DNA of 59,818 bases from Lachnospiraceae bacterium. Lineage in GTDB: Bacteria > Bacillota > Clostridia > Lachnospirales > Lachnospiraceae. The translations under genes and the position numbers were made by a program. The notes beneath the pieces are model-generated. The model searched no databases. It saw only the letters and a list, made by a program, of their open reading frames with translations, and was not told the DNA's origin. How positions within the stretch are numbered: the first letter of the stretch is position 1; each line of letters opens with the position of its first letter. Shown here one piece after another: positions 1-7,622 of the stretch. The stretch spans positions 1 to 59,818 of the forward strand of contig JAILFA010000077.1 of NCBI GenBank assembly GCA_024687125.1, read 5' to 3'.

Positions 1-1
1 G

Positions 2-1654
2 CTTTTTGAGCGCATGATCGATTCGATGACAGACCCTGAGCATTTCAGCAGGGCGGCGTTTGTCCGTATTCTCACGGAAATCTGCGAACTGTTCCATATC
101 GCCAAGGGCGTCACGGAATTCTACAAAACCCCCAGTCACGAGCGTGAACATGACGGCGAAGTCCTCATGGACTATGATAACGGCAGAGGGACAAAGGTCC
201 TGCTGCGCAAGCGCATTATCACCCGTTCCATGGCGGTCATCATCGGCACACTCTACACGGCTGAAGATGAGGAGCCGCTGACGGAGGAGGAACTGCAGAA
301 AGTCGACCTGATCCTCAGGGCGATGCTGAGCTTTGTCAGCCGCAACCGCCTGCAGAATGCCGTTGAACAGCTCGGATTCTGTGATGAGAACGGATACCCC
401 AATGTGCGGTCGTTCTCCCGTTATCTGGAGCGCCGGAAGATGGAGAACAGACTCGGCGGCAGCATTGCCATCTGCTTTAATCTGCGGCATTTTTCCCTGA
501 TCAATCAGAAGATCGGCCATGAGAAGGGCGACATCGTCATGCACAGCTACTATGACCTGCTGTCCATGGCGATCGGTCAGGAGGGCATCGTCTGCCGTCT
601 CGGCGGCGACAATTTTGTGATGATGATCCTGCCCGAGATGCTCGAAGGAGTACTGGAGATCCTCAAGGGCGCACCTGTCGTCTATGATGATGAAAACGAA
701 AAGCGTGTTGTAGTCTCTGCCAGTGCGGGAGTTTTCAGATTGCCCGAGCAGTTTGATCCGAACGTAAAGCCCATCGCGATCGTTATGGACAGGATCTATA
801 CGGCACTGGGGGTCGCCAAAAACGGTCAGGGGGATTCGATCGTTTTTTATGATGAGAAGCTCCTTGCCATGAAGGACAGGAGTGCACTGATACAGAGCCG
901 TTTCCCGGAAGCACTGAAAAACGGAGAATTCAGGGTGTTTTACCAGCCCAAGGTGGATGTGGAAACCGGAAAGATCGAGGGGGCAGAGGCGCTCTGCCGC
1001 TGGATCCGTGAAGGCAGGATCGTGCCGCCGGGTGAGTTCATACCGATCCTGGAGCAGAGCACGGATATCTGTCAGCTGGATTATTATATGCTCGACTGTG
1101 CCTGCAGGGATATCAACCGGTGGATCCGGGACGGGATGGGCGCGGTCCGCGTCTCCGTCAACTTTTCCAGAAAGCATCTGGTCGACGCCAATCTGCTGGA
1201 ACACATCATGCGGGTCATCGATCAGAACGAAACGCCGCATGAGTACATCGAGATCGAACTCACCGAGACGACGACCGACGTCGAATTCCGCGACCTGAAG
1301 CGCGTGGTCGGCGGCCTCCAGCAGGAGGGAGTCTGGACGGCGGTGGATGACTTCGGCATGGGCTATTCCTCCCTGAACCTGATCCGGGAGATCCCGTGGA
1401 ATGTGCTCAAGATCGACAAGTGCTTTCTGCCGACGGAACAGGATGGGGAAAACAGTGTTACCAGCAGGATGTACAGGCATGTTATCGCGATGGGCCGTGA
1501 CCTGGGACTGGAATGCGTGACAGAGGGGGTTGAGACGGAGAAACAGCTGGAGATCCTTAAGAACAACGGATGCCAGATCGCGCAGGGATTCTTCTTTGAC
1601 AAGCCGCTCCCGGTGGAGGAGTTCGAGGAGCGGCTCAAAAAGGGAGGTTACTGA
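2..1654 (+). CDS. GGDEF/EAL domain protein, probable c-di-GMP phosphodiesterase (5' end outside window)
   Basis: The reading frame is open to the first base of the window and no ribosome site precedes the first ATG at 14, so a few N-terminal codons are probably missing. Counting from that ATG, residues 1-120 form an unassigned sensory-like region. A GGDEF domain follows whose signature is GGDNF (about residue 198), so cyclase activity is unlikely. A complete EAL domain follows, with GAEAL near 324, a DDFGMGYSS loop near 446, and the ELTET and KIDK motifs of active c-di-GMP phosphodiesterases. No membrane segment is visible, so it is probably cytosolic and hydrolyses c-di-GMP to pGpG. The degenerate GGDEF may bind GTP as a regulatory domain, which is inferred from other composite proteins. 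A terminator follows at 1681. Confidence 0.85.
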   Translation, partial: LFERMIDSMTDPEHFSRAAFVRILTEICELFHIAKGVTEFYKTPSHEREHDGEVLMDYDNGRGTKVLLRKRIITRSMAVIIGTLYTAEDEEPLTEEELQKVDLILRAMLSFVSRNRLQNAVEQLGFCDENGYPNVRSFSRYLERRKMENRLGGSIAICFNLRHFSLINQKIGHEKGDIVMHSYYDLLSMAIGQEGIVCRLGGDNFVMMILPEMLEGVLEILKGAPVVYDDENEKRVVVSASAGVFRLPEQFDPNVKPIAIVMDRIYTALGVAKNGQGDSIVFYDEKLLAMKDRSALIQSRFPEALKNGEFRVFYQPKVDVETGKIEGAEALCRWIREGRIVPPGEFIPILEQSTDICQLDYYMLDCACRDINRWIRDGMGAVRVSVNFSRKHLVDANLLEHIMRVIDQNETPHEYIEIELTETTTDVEFRDLKRVVGGLQQEGVWTAVDDFGMGYSSLNLIREIPWNVLKIDKCFLPTEQDGENSVTSRMYRHVIAMGRDLGLECVTEGVETEKQLEILKNNGCQIAQGFFFDKPLPVEEFEERLKKGGY

Positions 1655-1680
1655 GCAGGACATACGAAAATATGAAATAA

Positions 1681-1708
1681 AAAAGCGGATCCCGAAGGAT
1701 CCGCTTTT
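1681..1708. terminator. Bidirectional Rho-independent terminator between the EAL gene and hup
   Basis: A perfect 12-bp stem (AAAAGCGGATCC and its complement) closes a CGAA tetraloop. It is flanked by an A-run on the left and a T-run on the right, so it can end transcription from both sides. It lies between two convergent genes. Confidence 0.9.
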
Positions 1709-1730
1709 TCTATGCCTTTACAAGAATGAT

Positions 1731-2009
1731 TTATTTCTTGTTGACAGCATCCTTGAGAGCCTTGCCGGCCTTGAACTTCGGAACAACCGCTGCAGGGATC
1801 TTGATGTCCTTGCCGGTCTGAGGGTTGCGGCCCGTGCGGGCAGCTCTCTTCGCGGTCTCAAAGGTACCGAAGCCGATCAGCTGGACCTTGCCCTTTTTCT
1901 TGAGCTCCTTGGAAACGGTCTCCGTGAAAGCCTTGAGAGCCTTCTCGGAATCCTTCTGGGAAAGACCGGAAGCCTTAGCCATCGCTGCAACAAGTTCTGC
2001 TTTGTTCAT
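1731..2009 (-). CDS. hup: HU family DNA-binding protein
   Basis: The 92-residue product has the full length and sequence of the bacterial histone-like HU family: N-terminal MNKAEL helices, the GFGTFE strand near residue 48, the flexible arm with RTGRNPQTG near residues 60-68, and a Lys-rich C-terminus. It binds and bends DNA as a dimer and compacts the nucleoid. A strong GGAGG ribosome site lies just upstream of the ATG. A near-consensus promoter lies 50-80 bases upstream, fitting a highly expressed single gene. It is transcribed alone, convergent with the EAL gene and divergent from the nrdG-type gene. Confidence 0.97.
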   Translation of the reverse strand: MNKAELVAAMAKASGLSQKDSEKALKAFTETVSKELKKKGKVQLIGFGTFETAKRAARTGRNPQTGKDIKIPAAVVPKFKAGKALKDAVNKK

Positions 2010-2059
2010 GATAATATCCTCCTTTTTTATCTTATGCGCTATCTTGCGCTTTCAGTGGT

Positions 2060-2087
2060 ATTATACTACAATATCTTGCTAAGGCAA
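2060..2087 (-). promoter_or_regulatory. hup promoter
   Basis: On the minus strand, TTGCCT (2087-2082), a 16-base spacer and a consensus TATAAT (2065-2060) precede hup. An inverted repeat CTTGC-TAAG-GCAAG (2075-2088) overlaps the -35 element and could be an operator. Confidence 0.75.
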
Positions 2088-2102
2088 GTACTTTTTTGAA
2101 TT

Positions 2103-2138
2103 TTCTTCGGTTCCGGTTTGAATATTCTTCGGTTCCGG
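2103..2138. repeat. Short direct repeat upstream of nrdG-type gene
   Basis: The 14-mer TTCTTCGGTTCCGG occurs at 2103-2116 and again at 2125-2138, a 22-bp (two helical turns) spacing. It lies between the hup promoter and the activase gene. Function is unknown; an operator for the activase gene is possible. Confidence 0.5.
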
Positions 2139-2167
2139 GTATCCGGAGAGGGAAAAACTCTGGAAAT

Positions 2168-2875
2168 ATGGACCTTTACGGACTGCAAAAGCTCACACTT
2201 CTTGACTATCCCGGCAGGACAGCCTGCACGGTTTTTCTCGCCGGCTGCAATCTGCGCTGTCCCTTCTGCCACAACTTCGAGATGACGCCGGCGGACGCTG
2301 CTTCGCAGATTCCCGGGGAGACGTTCTTTTCTTTCCTGAATAAAAGGAAGGGACTGCTTGACGGTGTGGTAGTCACCGGCGGAGAACCCTGTATGCGTCC
2401 TGATCTTGCTGATTTCCTTAAGGAAGTCAAAGATCTGGGCTTTCAGGTCAAACTGGATACCAACGGCTTTTTCCCGGCACGTCTGCGGGAGGTGCTTCAG
2501 AAGGGCCTTGCGGACTATGTCGCGATGGATATCAAAAACTCCCCGGAGAAATATGCCGCCACGGTGGGACTGCCGGATGCGGAGCTGCGCCTGGACGCGG
2601 TAAAAGAGAGCATTTCCGTGATCATGAACAGCTCCGCCGACTATGAATTCCGCACGACGGTCATCCGTGAATATCACGACGAAAGTGATATCCGTGCGAT
2701 CGGAGAGATGATCCGCGGTGCGAAAAGGTATTGCCTGCAGGCTTTTGTCGATCGGGAGACCGTTCCGGACCACGCGCTTCATGCGCCCGGAGACGATGAG
2801 ATCCGCGCATACGCCGAGATCATGCGGCCTTTCGTGTCTGAAGTTTCTGTCCGCGGCGTGGATCTTGCGATCTGA
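2168..2875 (+). CDS. nrdG: Anaerobic ribonucleoside-triphosphate reductase activating protein (NrdG2 type, radical SAM)
   Basis: The start at 2168 (MDLYGLQK) is preferred to the upstream ATG at 2096 because homologues begin with this sequence and a GGAGAGGG site lies 15 bases upstream. The 235-residue protein carries the CX3CX2C radical-SAM cluster motif at Cys27, Cys31 and Cys34 (CNLRCPFC), followed by the VVTGGEP SAM-binding segment. The family uses a [4Fe-4S] cluster and S-adenosylmethionine to place the glycyl radical on NrdD. It is longer than the E. coli NrdG and matches the NrdG2 subgroup (TIGR02495-like, from memory). nrdD lies 140 bases downstream on the same strand but has its own promoter. 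Confidence 0.92.
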   Translation: MDLYGLQKLTLLDYPGRTACTVFLAGCNLRCPFCHNFEMTPADAASQIPGETFFSFLNKRKGLLDGVVVTGGEPCMRPDLADFLKEVKDLGFQVKLDTNGFFPARLREVLQKGLADYVAMDIKNSPEKYAATVGLPDAELRLDAVKESISVIMNSSADYEFRTTVIREYHDESDIRAIGEMIRGAKRYCLQAFVDRETVPDHALHAPGDDEIRAYAEIMRPFVSEVSVRGVDLAI

Positions 2876-2883
2876 AGCAAAAT

Positions 2884-2929
2884 ACACCATATTTAGTATT
2901 TCTTCAAAATTTAATACTAGATATTGACA
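2884..2929 (+). promoter_or_regulatory. Tandem NrdR-box-like operators upstream of nrdD
   Basis: The known NrdR box is a 16-bp palindrome, acaCwAtATaTwGtgt. Positions 2884-2899 (ACACCATATTTAGTAT) match at 13 of 16 places. Positions 2914-2929 match at 9 of the 10 core places (CTAGATATTG). The boxes sit 30 bp apart, about three helical turns, close to the usual paired arrangement. The second box overlaps the -35 element of the nrdD promoter, as expected for repression by nucleotide-loaded NrdR. Confidence 0.75.
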
Positions 2930-2952
2930 TTCGACGCCCTTCGTGATATCTT
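2924..2952 (+). promoter_or_regulatory. nrdD promoter
   Basis: A consensus TTGACA (2924-2929), a 17-base spacer and TATCTT (2947-2952) with an extended TGA before it. It drives nrdD, whose start lies 64 bases downstream. Confidence 0.7.
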
Positions 2953-3015
2953 TATGACATGCGCCGTTCGGCGCTGGAAACACGCAGAAACAAAGTTTTT
3001 GGGGGAGGAGAAAGG

Positions 3016-5394
3016 ATGTATCGGGTAGTAAAGAGAGACGGGTCGATCACGGATTTTGACATCAGCAAGATCAGTGCGGCTATGACCAAGGCATTTGAGG
3101 CGCTGGACAAGAACACTCATCCGGGTGTGGTCGATCTGATCGCGCTTCGTGTGACTTCGGATTTCCAGAACAAGATCAGGGAGGACCTGATCACCGTCGA
3201 GGATATCCAGGACAGTGTCGAAAAAGTTCTCTCCGAATGCGGCTATGTCGATGTCGCCAAGGCTTACATCCTGTATCGTAAACAACATGAAAAGATCCGT
3301 AACGTTCAGGCGACTCTCCTCGATTATAAAGATCTGGTCAATAACTATCTCAAGATCAATGACTGGCGCGTCAAGGAAAACTCCACGGTGACGTATTCCG
3401 TCGGCGGCCTGATCCTTTCCAATTCCGGCGCGATCACAGCCAATTACTGGCTCAGCGAAGTATATGACAATGAGATCGCGGAGGCGCACCGCAGTGCCGC
3501 GATCCATCTCCACGACCTCTCCATGCTGACCGGCTACTGCGCCGGCTGGAGCCTCAAGCAGCTCATCCAGGAGGGCCTCGGCGGCGTCCCGGGCAAGATC
3601 ACGTCTTCTCCTGCCGGACATCTGTCCACGCTCTGCAACCAGATGGTCAATTTCCTGGGCATCATGCAGAATGAATGGGCGGGCGCGCAGGCGTTCTCCT
3701 CGTTTGATACCTATCTTGCCCCCTTTGTCAAAAAGGACAATCTCTCTCAGGAGGAGGTCAAACAGTGCATCCAGTCCTTTATCTACGGTGTGAACACGCC
3801 GAGCCGCTGGGGCACGCAGGCTCCGTTCACGAACATCACTCTTGATTGGACGGTGCCGAATGATCTGAAGAATCTTCCTGCCATCGTGGGCGGCAAGGAA
3901 CTTGACTTCACCTATGGCGACTGCCAGCACGAGATGGACATGGTCAACAAGGCATTCATCGAGATCATGATCGAGGGTGATGCCAACGGACGCGGATTCC
4001 AGTATCCGATCCCGACCTATTCGATCACGCGCGACTTTGACTGGTCCGAAACAGAAAACAACAAGCTGCTGTTTGAGATGACCGCAAAGTACGGCACGCC
4101 GTATTTCTCCAACTACATCAACTCTGACATGGAGCCCAGCGATGTCCGTTCCATGTGCTGCCGTCTGCGTCTGGATCTGCGCGAACTGCGCAAAAAGTCC
4201 GGCGGATACTTCGGATCCGGTGAATCCACGGGGTCGATCGGCGTTGTTACGATCAATCTGCCGCGTATCGCCTATCTCGCGGAGGACGAGCAGGATTTCT
4301 ACAGAAGACTCGACAAGCTCATGGATATCTCCGCGCGGAGTCTTCACACGAAGCGTACCGTCATCACAAAGCTGATGGAGCAGGGCCTGTATCCGTATAC
4401 CAGACGGTATCTCGGCACCTTTGCGAACCACTTCTCCACGATCGGTCTGGTCGGGATGAATGAAGTGGGGCTGAACGCCAGATGGCTGCGCGCTGATCTT
4501 ACGCAGGAAAAGACCCAGCAGTTTGCCAAGGATGTTCTTAATCACATGCGTGAGCGCCTCTCCGACTATCAGGAACAGTACGGAGATCTCTACAATCTGG
4601 AGGCTACGCCGGCCGAGTCCACGACCTACCGCTTTGCCAAACATGACAAGGCGCAGTTCCCGGATATCATTACCGCCAACATGGAGGGTACGCCGTATTA
4701 CACCAATTCTTCGCACCTGCCGGTAGGCTTTACCGAGGATATCTTCACAGCGCTGGATGTCCAGGATGAGCTGCAGACCCTCTACACCTCCGGCACCGTG
4801 TTCCACGCCTTCCTCGGCGAGAAACTGCCTGACTGGAAAGCCGCGGCAAACCTGGTCCGCAAGATCGCGGAGAACTATAAGCTGCCGTATTACACGATGT
4901 CACCTACCTATTCCGTCTGCCGCGAGCATGGTTATCTTTCCGGCGAACAGAAGGTCTGCCCGCACTGCGGTCAGAAGACGGAGATCTACAGCCGTATCAC
5001 CGGTTACTATCGCCCGGTCGCGAATTGGAACGACGGTAAGGTCCAGGAATATCAGGATCGCAAGAACTACGATATCGGCCGTTCTGTTCTGAAGCACACA
5101 GGTCCTGTCGAGGCCGCGGCGGCTTCAACGACGGTATCCGCGGTAGCAGCTGTGGCGGAGCCGGAGATCATGCTGTTCAAGACAGCGACCTGCCCGAACT
5201 GCAAGATCGCGAGCACGCTGCTTGACAACGCGGGTGTCAACTATGTTGTGATCGACGCCGAGGAAAAGCCGGAGCTGACGCGTAAGTTCAGTGTCATGCA
5301 GGCGCCCACGCTGATCCTGCAGGATGCGGACGGGTTTACCGCGTATCCGGGTGTCTCCGATATCCGCGGCTGGCTGAAACAGAGAACAGCGTAA
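3016..5394 (+). CDS. nrdD: Anaerobic (class III) ribonucleoside-triphosphate reductase with fused C-terminal thioredoxin-like domain
   Basis: The start at 3016 follows a strong GGGGGAGGAG site. The 792-residue enzyme reduces ribonucleoside triphosphates to dNTPs without oxygen. Residues 1-90 are an ATP-cone for allosteric control. The large NrdD core includes MCCRLRLD (Cys381/382, the thiyl-radical region). The C-terminal zinc site has paired cysteines (CREHG, CPHCG), and the glycyl-radical loop RITGY puts the radical on about Gly663. Beyond the usual end, an Ala/Val-rich linker leads to an 80-residue thioredoxin/glutaredoxin-fold domain with a CPNC redox site (Cys726-Cys729) and a cis-Pro segment (QAPT). 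This domain may supply electrons in cis. NrdR-like boxes and a terminator flank the gene. Confidence 0.95.
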   Translation: MYRVVKRDGSITDFDISKISAAMTKAFEALDKNTHPGVVDLIALRVTSDFQNKIREDLITVEDIQDSVEKVLSECGYVDVAKAYILYRKQHEKIRNVQATLLDYKDLVNNYLKINDWRVKENSTVTYSVGGLILSNSGAITANYWLSEVYDNEIAEAHRSAAIHLHDLSMLTGYCAGWSLKQLIQEGLGGVPGKITSSPAGHLSTLCNQMVNFLGIMQNEWAGAQAFSSFDTYLAPFVKKDNLSQEEVKQCIQSFIYGVNTPSRWGTQAPFTNITLDWTVPNDLKNLPAIVGGKELDFTYGDCQHEMDMVNKAFIEIMIEGDANGRGFQYPIPTYSITRDFDWSETENNKLLFEMTAKYGTPYFSNYINSDMEPSDVRSMCCRLRLDLRELRKKSGGYFGSGESTGSIGVVTINLPRIAYLAEDEQDFYRRLDKLMDISARSLHTKRTVITKLMEQGLYPYTRRYLGTFANHFSTIGLVGMNEVGLNARWLRADLTQEKTQQFAKDVLNHMRERLSDYQEQYGDLYNLEATPAESTTYRFAKHDKAQFPDIITANMEGTPYYTNSSHLPVGFTEDIFTALDVQDELQTLYTSGTVFHAFLGEKLPDWKAAANLVRKIAENYKLPYYTMSPTYSVCREHGYLSGEQKVCPHCGQKTEIYSRITGYYRPVANWNDGKVQEYQDRKNYDIGRSVLKHTGPVEAAAASTTVSAVAAVAEPEIMLFKTATCPNCKIASTLLDNAGVNYVVIDAEEKPELTRKFSVMQAPTLILQDADGFTAYPGVSDIRGWLKQRTA

Positions 5395-5414
5395 CTTCCT
5401 GAAACAGGAGATCT

Positions 5415-5443
5415 GGAGAGGCTTTCGGGCCTCTCCTTTTTTC
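5415..5443 (+). terminator. nrdD terminator
   Basis: Perfect 8-bp stem GGAGAGGC/GCCTCTCC (5415-5422 and 5429-5436) with a 6-base loop, followed directly by seven T residues. Confidence 0.93.
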
Positions 5444-5469
5444 TTTTTCAGAATTTTTTAAATTCCCTA

Positions 5470-5498
5470 TTGACACGTGAAAACTCTTCCTGTATTAT
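5470..5498 (+). promoter_or_regulatory. Promoter of the padR-HAAS-DUF4097 operon
   Basis: Consensus TTGACA (5470-5475), exactly 17 bases, then TATTAT (5493-5498). Transcription should start near 5505, upstream of the repeat array, so the repeats fall in the leader. Confidence 0.85.
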
Positions 5499-5524
5499 TA
5501 CCTTGTCACGCGTAGTATGTCAGA

Positions 5525-5579
5525 CAAAGCAACGAGCAGCGTAGCAACGAACATCGTAGCAACGGCTGTCGTTGCTACG
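5525..5579. repeat. 15-bp-spaced repeat array, candidate PadR operator
   Basis: The 10-mer CGTAGCAACG is present exactly at 5540-5549 and 5555-5564. An 8/10 match lies at 5525-5534. Its reverse complement CGTTGCTACG lies at 5570-5579. All four copies keep a 15-bp step. The last two form a perfect 10-5-10 palindrome that could be a protein site or an RNA hairpin just before the padR ribosome site (GAGGAGG). Autoregulation by the PadR protein is inferred from the position. Confidence 0.75.
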
Positions 5580-5600
5580 TGAAGAGGAGGATGAACCGCA

Positions 5601-5933
5601 ATGAGCACGATCAGCAGCGACGTCATCCGGGGATATATCGATACGATGATCCTGTTCCTGCTTCTCAAGGAACCATCCTATGGATACGAGATATCGAAAC
5701 AGATCCGGCGACTGTCCAATGAAAAGTATCTAATCAAGGAGACAACACTATACTCCGCGTTCACCCGGATGGAAAAGAACGGCTATGTGAAATCGTACGC
5801 GGAGAACGCCGACAACGGAAAGCGACGGACCTATTACGTAGTCACCGATGAAGGCAAGGATTATTACCACGATAAATGTGAAGAGTGGACACTGACGAAG
5901 GAAGTCATTGAGAATTTTGTGGAGGGAAGATAA
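5601..5933 (+). CDS. PadR family transcriptional regulator
   Basis: The 110-residue protein is a typical short PadR: an N-terminal winged helix with the diagnostic GYEIS segment and the ETTLYSAFTRMEKNGYVKS recognition-helix region. A wing (GKRRTYYVVTDEG) follows, then a C-terminal dimerisation helix. Such proteins usually repress their own operon and nearby envelope genes in response to membrane or antibiotic stress. The gene starts an operon with a HAAS protein (next start one base after this stop) and a DUF4097 protein. Its leader holds a four-copy repeat array that is the obvious candidate operator. Confidence 0.93.
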   Translation: MSTISSDVIRGYIDTMILFLLLKEPSYGYEISKQIRRLSNEKYLIKETTLYSAFTRMEKNGYVKSYAENADNGKRRTYYVVTDEGKDYYHDKCEEWTLTKEVIENFVEGR

Positions 5934-5934
5934 G

Positions 5935-6795
5935 ATGGAAACACTGCGCAACTATCTTGATTCGATGTTCAGCCGTTATCCAGAGACAGAGGAATCCCAG
6001 CGCGCAAAGCAGGAACTCTGGTCGATGATGGAGGACAAGTACAACGAGCTGATCTCTGACGGCAAAAAGGAAAATGAGGCGGTCGGGATCGTGATCGCGG
6101 AGTTCGGTGATCTCGAGGAGGTCGCGGACAGCATCGGCATCTCCACGATGCTCGCCAAGGTGGAGAATAAAGCCGATACTTCCTCCGAAAATGCACAGGC
6201 TGAGCAGCCGGCATCCGGCCCGAAGCTGGTCTTTGAGGAAGCATGCACGCGCTTCAAGGAAGGCGCGGAGCAGATCTGGGAGGAGGCCACGGGCAGCTTT
6301 TCGAGAAATGCAGACAGCGACGCGACGGTGGACAGTGATCAGGCGACAGAGGAACGCACCGGTGCCTGGTGGACCTGGGACCGCGCTTCCGGCGGCAGAA
6401 CGGTCAATGCATCGGACAGCGGAGAGACGATCTATCGCGTAGTGAACGGGATCCTTTCGGTTTACTGGCAGACGGTCACCTGCATCTATCTGTGCTGGAG
6501 CTTCCTGACCTTCCGCTGGTGGATCACCTGGATCATCTGGCCGCTCGCCAGCATCCTTCACTCCGTGCTCAAGAGACTGATCCTCGGGGATATGAGTGCG
6601 AGTAACGGAAGGACCTACCGCAACCGTCTGATCGCGGCGGTGTTGGAATCCTACTGGCCCTGTGTCGTGTTTGTCTACTTTGCGGTGAGCTTTCTTCTGC
6701 ACGCCTGGGCGATCAGCTGGCTGATCTTTGTGATCGCACCGTTCTTCCGGAATGTGCTCAAGAGAATGGCGATGAGTGAGGAGATGGCGGTATGA
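5935..6795 (+). CDS. HAAS (DUF1700-type) domain membrane protein
   Basis: The start at 5935 lies two bases after the padR stop, with GGAGGGAAGATAAG providing the ribosome site. Residues 1-75 (METLRNYLDSMF, then DLEEVADSIG) form the helical HAAS domain seen in clostridial proteins encoded next to PadR. A variable acidic linker rich in Glu, Ala and Ser follows. The last 120 residues hold about four hydrophobic segments (near GILSVYWQTVTCIYLCW, WWITWIIWPLASI and the C-terminal pair). Its role is unproven; family context suggests an anti-regulator or membrane sensor working with PadR. The last four bases overlap the next gene. Confidence 0.85.
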   Translation: METLRNYLDSMFSRYPETEESQRAKQELWSMMEDKYNELISDGKKENEAVGIVIAEFGDLEEVADSIGISTMLAKVENKADTSSENAQAEQPASGPKLVFEEACTRFKEGAEQIWEEATGSFSRNADSDATVDSDQATEERTGAWWTWDRASGGRTVNASDSGETIYRVVNGILSVYWQTVTCIYLCWSFLTFRWWITWIIWPLASILHSVLKRLILGDMSASNGRTYRNRLIAAVLESYWPCVVFVYFAVSFLLHAWAISWLIFVIAPFFRNVLKRMAMSEEMAV

Positions 6796-7622
6796 GAAAG
6801 GTATATCTGATCATTCTGTACTGTGTGACCGTTCTTTGTGTCATCGGCGGTCTTGTCTCACACGCGGTGGGCTTTGCGCTCCGCGCAGGCAAGGTGCTGA
6901 ACCTGAATGTTTTTTCAAAGGCGGGTTCAGCGGCCGAGCGGGTAAGCACGGAGCTGTCGGAGGACCGCTTTGCTTCCCTTGAACTGGACATCGACGCGGC
7001 CAATGTGACGATCGAAAAGGGCGATGCCTTCGGCGTGAACTGGGAGGGGGACTCCGGCAGGAAGCCCGAGGTGCAGCTCAAGGGCAGCACCCTGCACGTC
7101 AAGCAGAGCAGCGGTTTTCACATTTTACCGTCCTTTACCGGACAGGATACGCTGACGGTCACGATCCCGGACTCACAGGAATTACAGAGTCTGACAGTGG
7201 ATCTCGATATGGGCAATCTCACTGTCAGAGAGATTCAGGCGGGAAAGACAGATCTGGATCTCGATATGGGCAATGTACAGCTCACAGACGCTGCCTTCAC
7301 AAGCCTGGAAGTCGACGCGGCGATGGGCAATATCTCCTTCAGTGAACTGACGGTCGAAAAAGGCAGCATGGATGCCGATATGGGCAATATCGAAGGAAGC
7401 GGACTGAACGATTTTTCAAGCTTTGAGATGGACGCGGATCTGGGAAATATCGAGGTGGATCTGCATCAGGAGGAAGCAGAACTGACTCTTAAGGTCTCGA
7501 CGGATCTGGGCAATGCCAAGGTCAACGGGGAAAAGACAGGGTCCGGTGCAAGAGGCAGCGGAAGCGCCAGACTGACGGCCTCCGCCGACCTCGGCAACGT
7601 GAAGATCAATACATCAAAGTAA
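6792..7622 (+). CDS. DUF4097 family beta-strand repeat protein, membrane-anchored
   Basis: The 276-residue product starts inside the previous gene (ATGA overlap). It has one N-terminal hydrophobic segment (VYLIILYCVTVLCVIGG) that would anchor it or act as a signal. The rest is a repetitive beta region in which the motif D-M/L-G-N recurs at roughly 18-22 residue steps at least seven times, as expected for a right-handed beta-helix or solenoid outside the membrane. DUF4097 proteins are commonly encoded with PadR and HAAS proteins and are thought to serve the envelope; the exact function is unknown. The 3' end overlaps the convergent MATE gene by nine bases, and no terminator is visible. Confidence 0.88.
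   Translation: MRKVYLIILYCVTVLCVIGGLVSHAVGFALRAGKVLNLNVFSKAGSAAERVSTELSEDRFASLELDIDAANVTIEKGDAFGVNWEGDSGRKPEVQLKGSTLHVKQSSGFHILPSFTGQDTLTVTIPDSQELQSLTVDLDMGNLTVREIQAGKTDLDLDMGNVQLTDAAFTSLEVDAAMGNISFSELTVEKGSMDADMGNIEGSGLNDFSSFEMDADLGNIEVDLHQEEAELTLKVSTDLGNAKVNGEKTGSGARGSGSARLTASADLGNVKINTSK

Noticed and set aside
2917..4806. A 629-codon open frame antisense to nrdD
   Set aside because: It lies opposite a certain gene and lacks a ribosome site and recognisable motifs.
5525..5579. Possible mini CRISPR array
   Set aside because: The repeats are only 10 bp with 5-bp gaps, one copy is inverted, and no cas genes are present; an operator array fits better.
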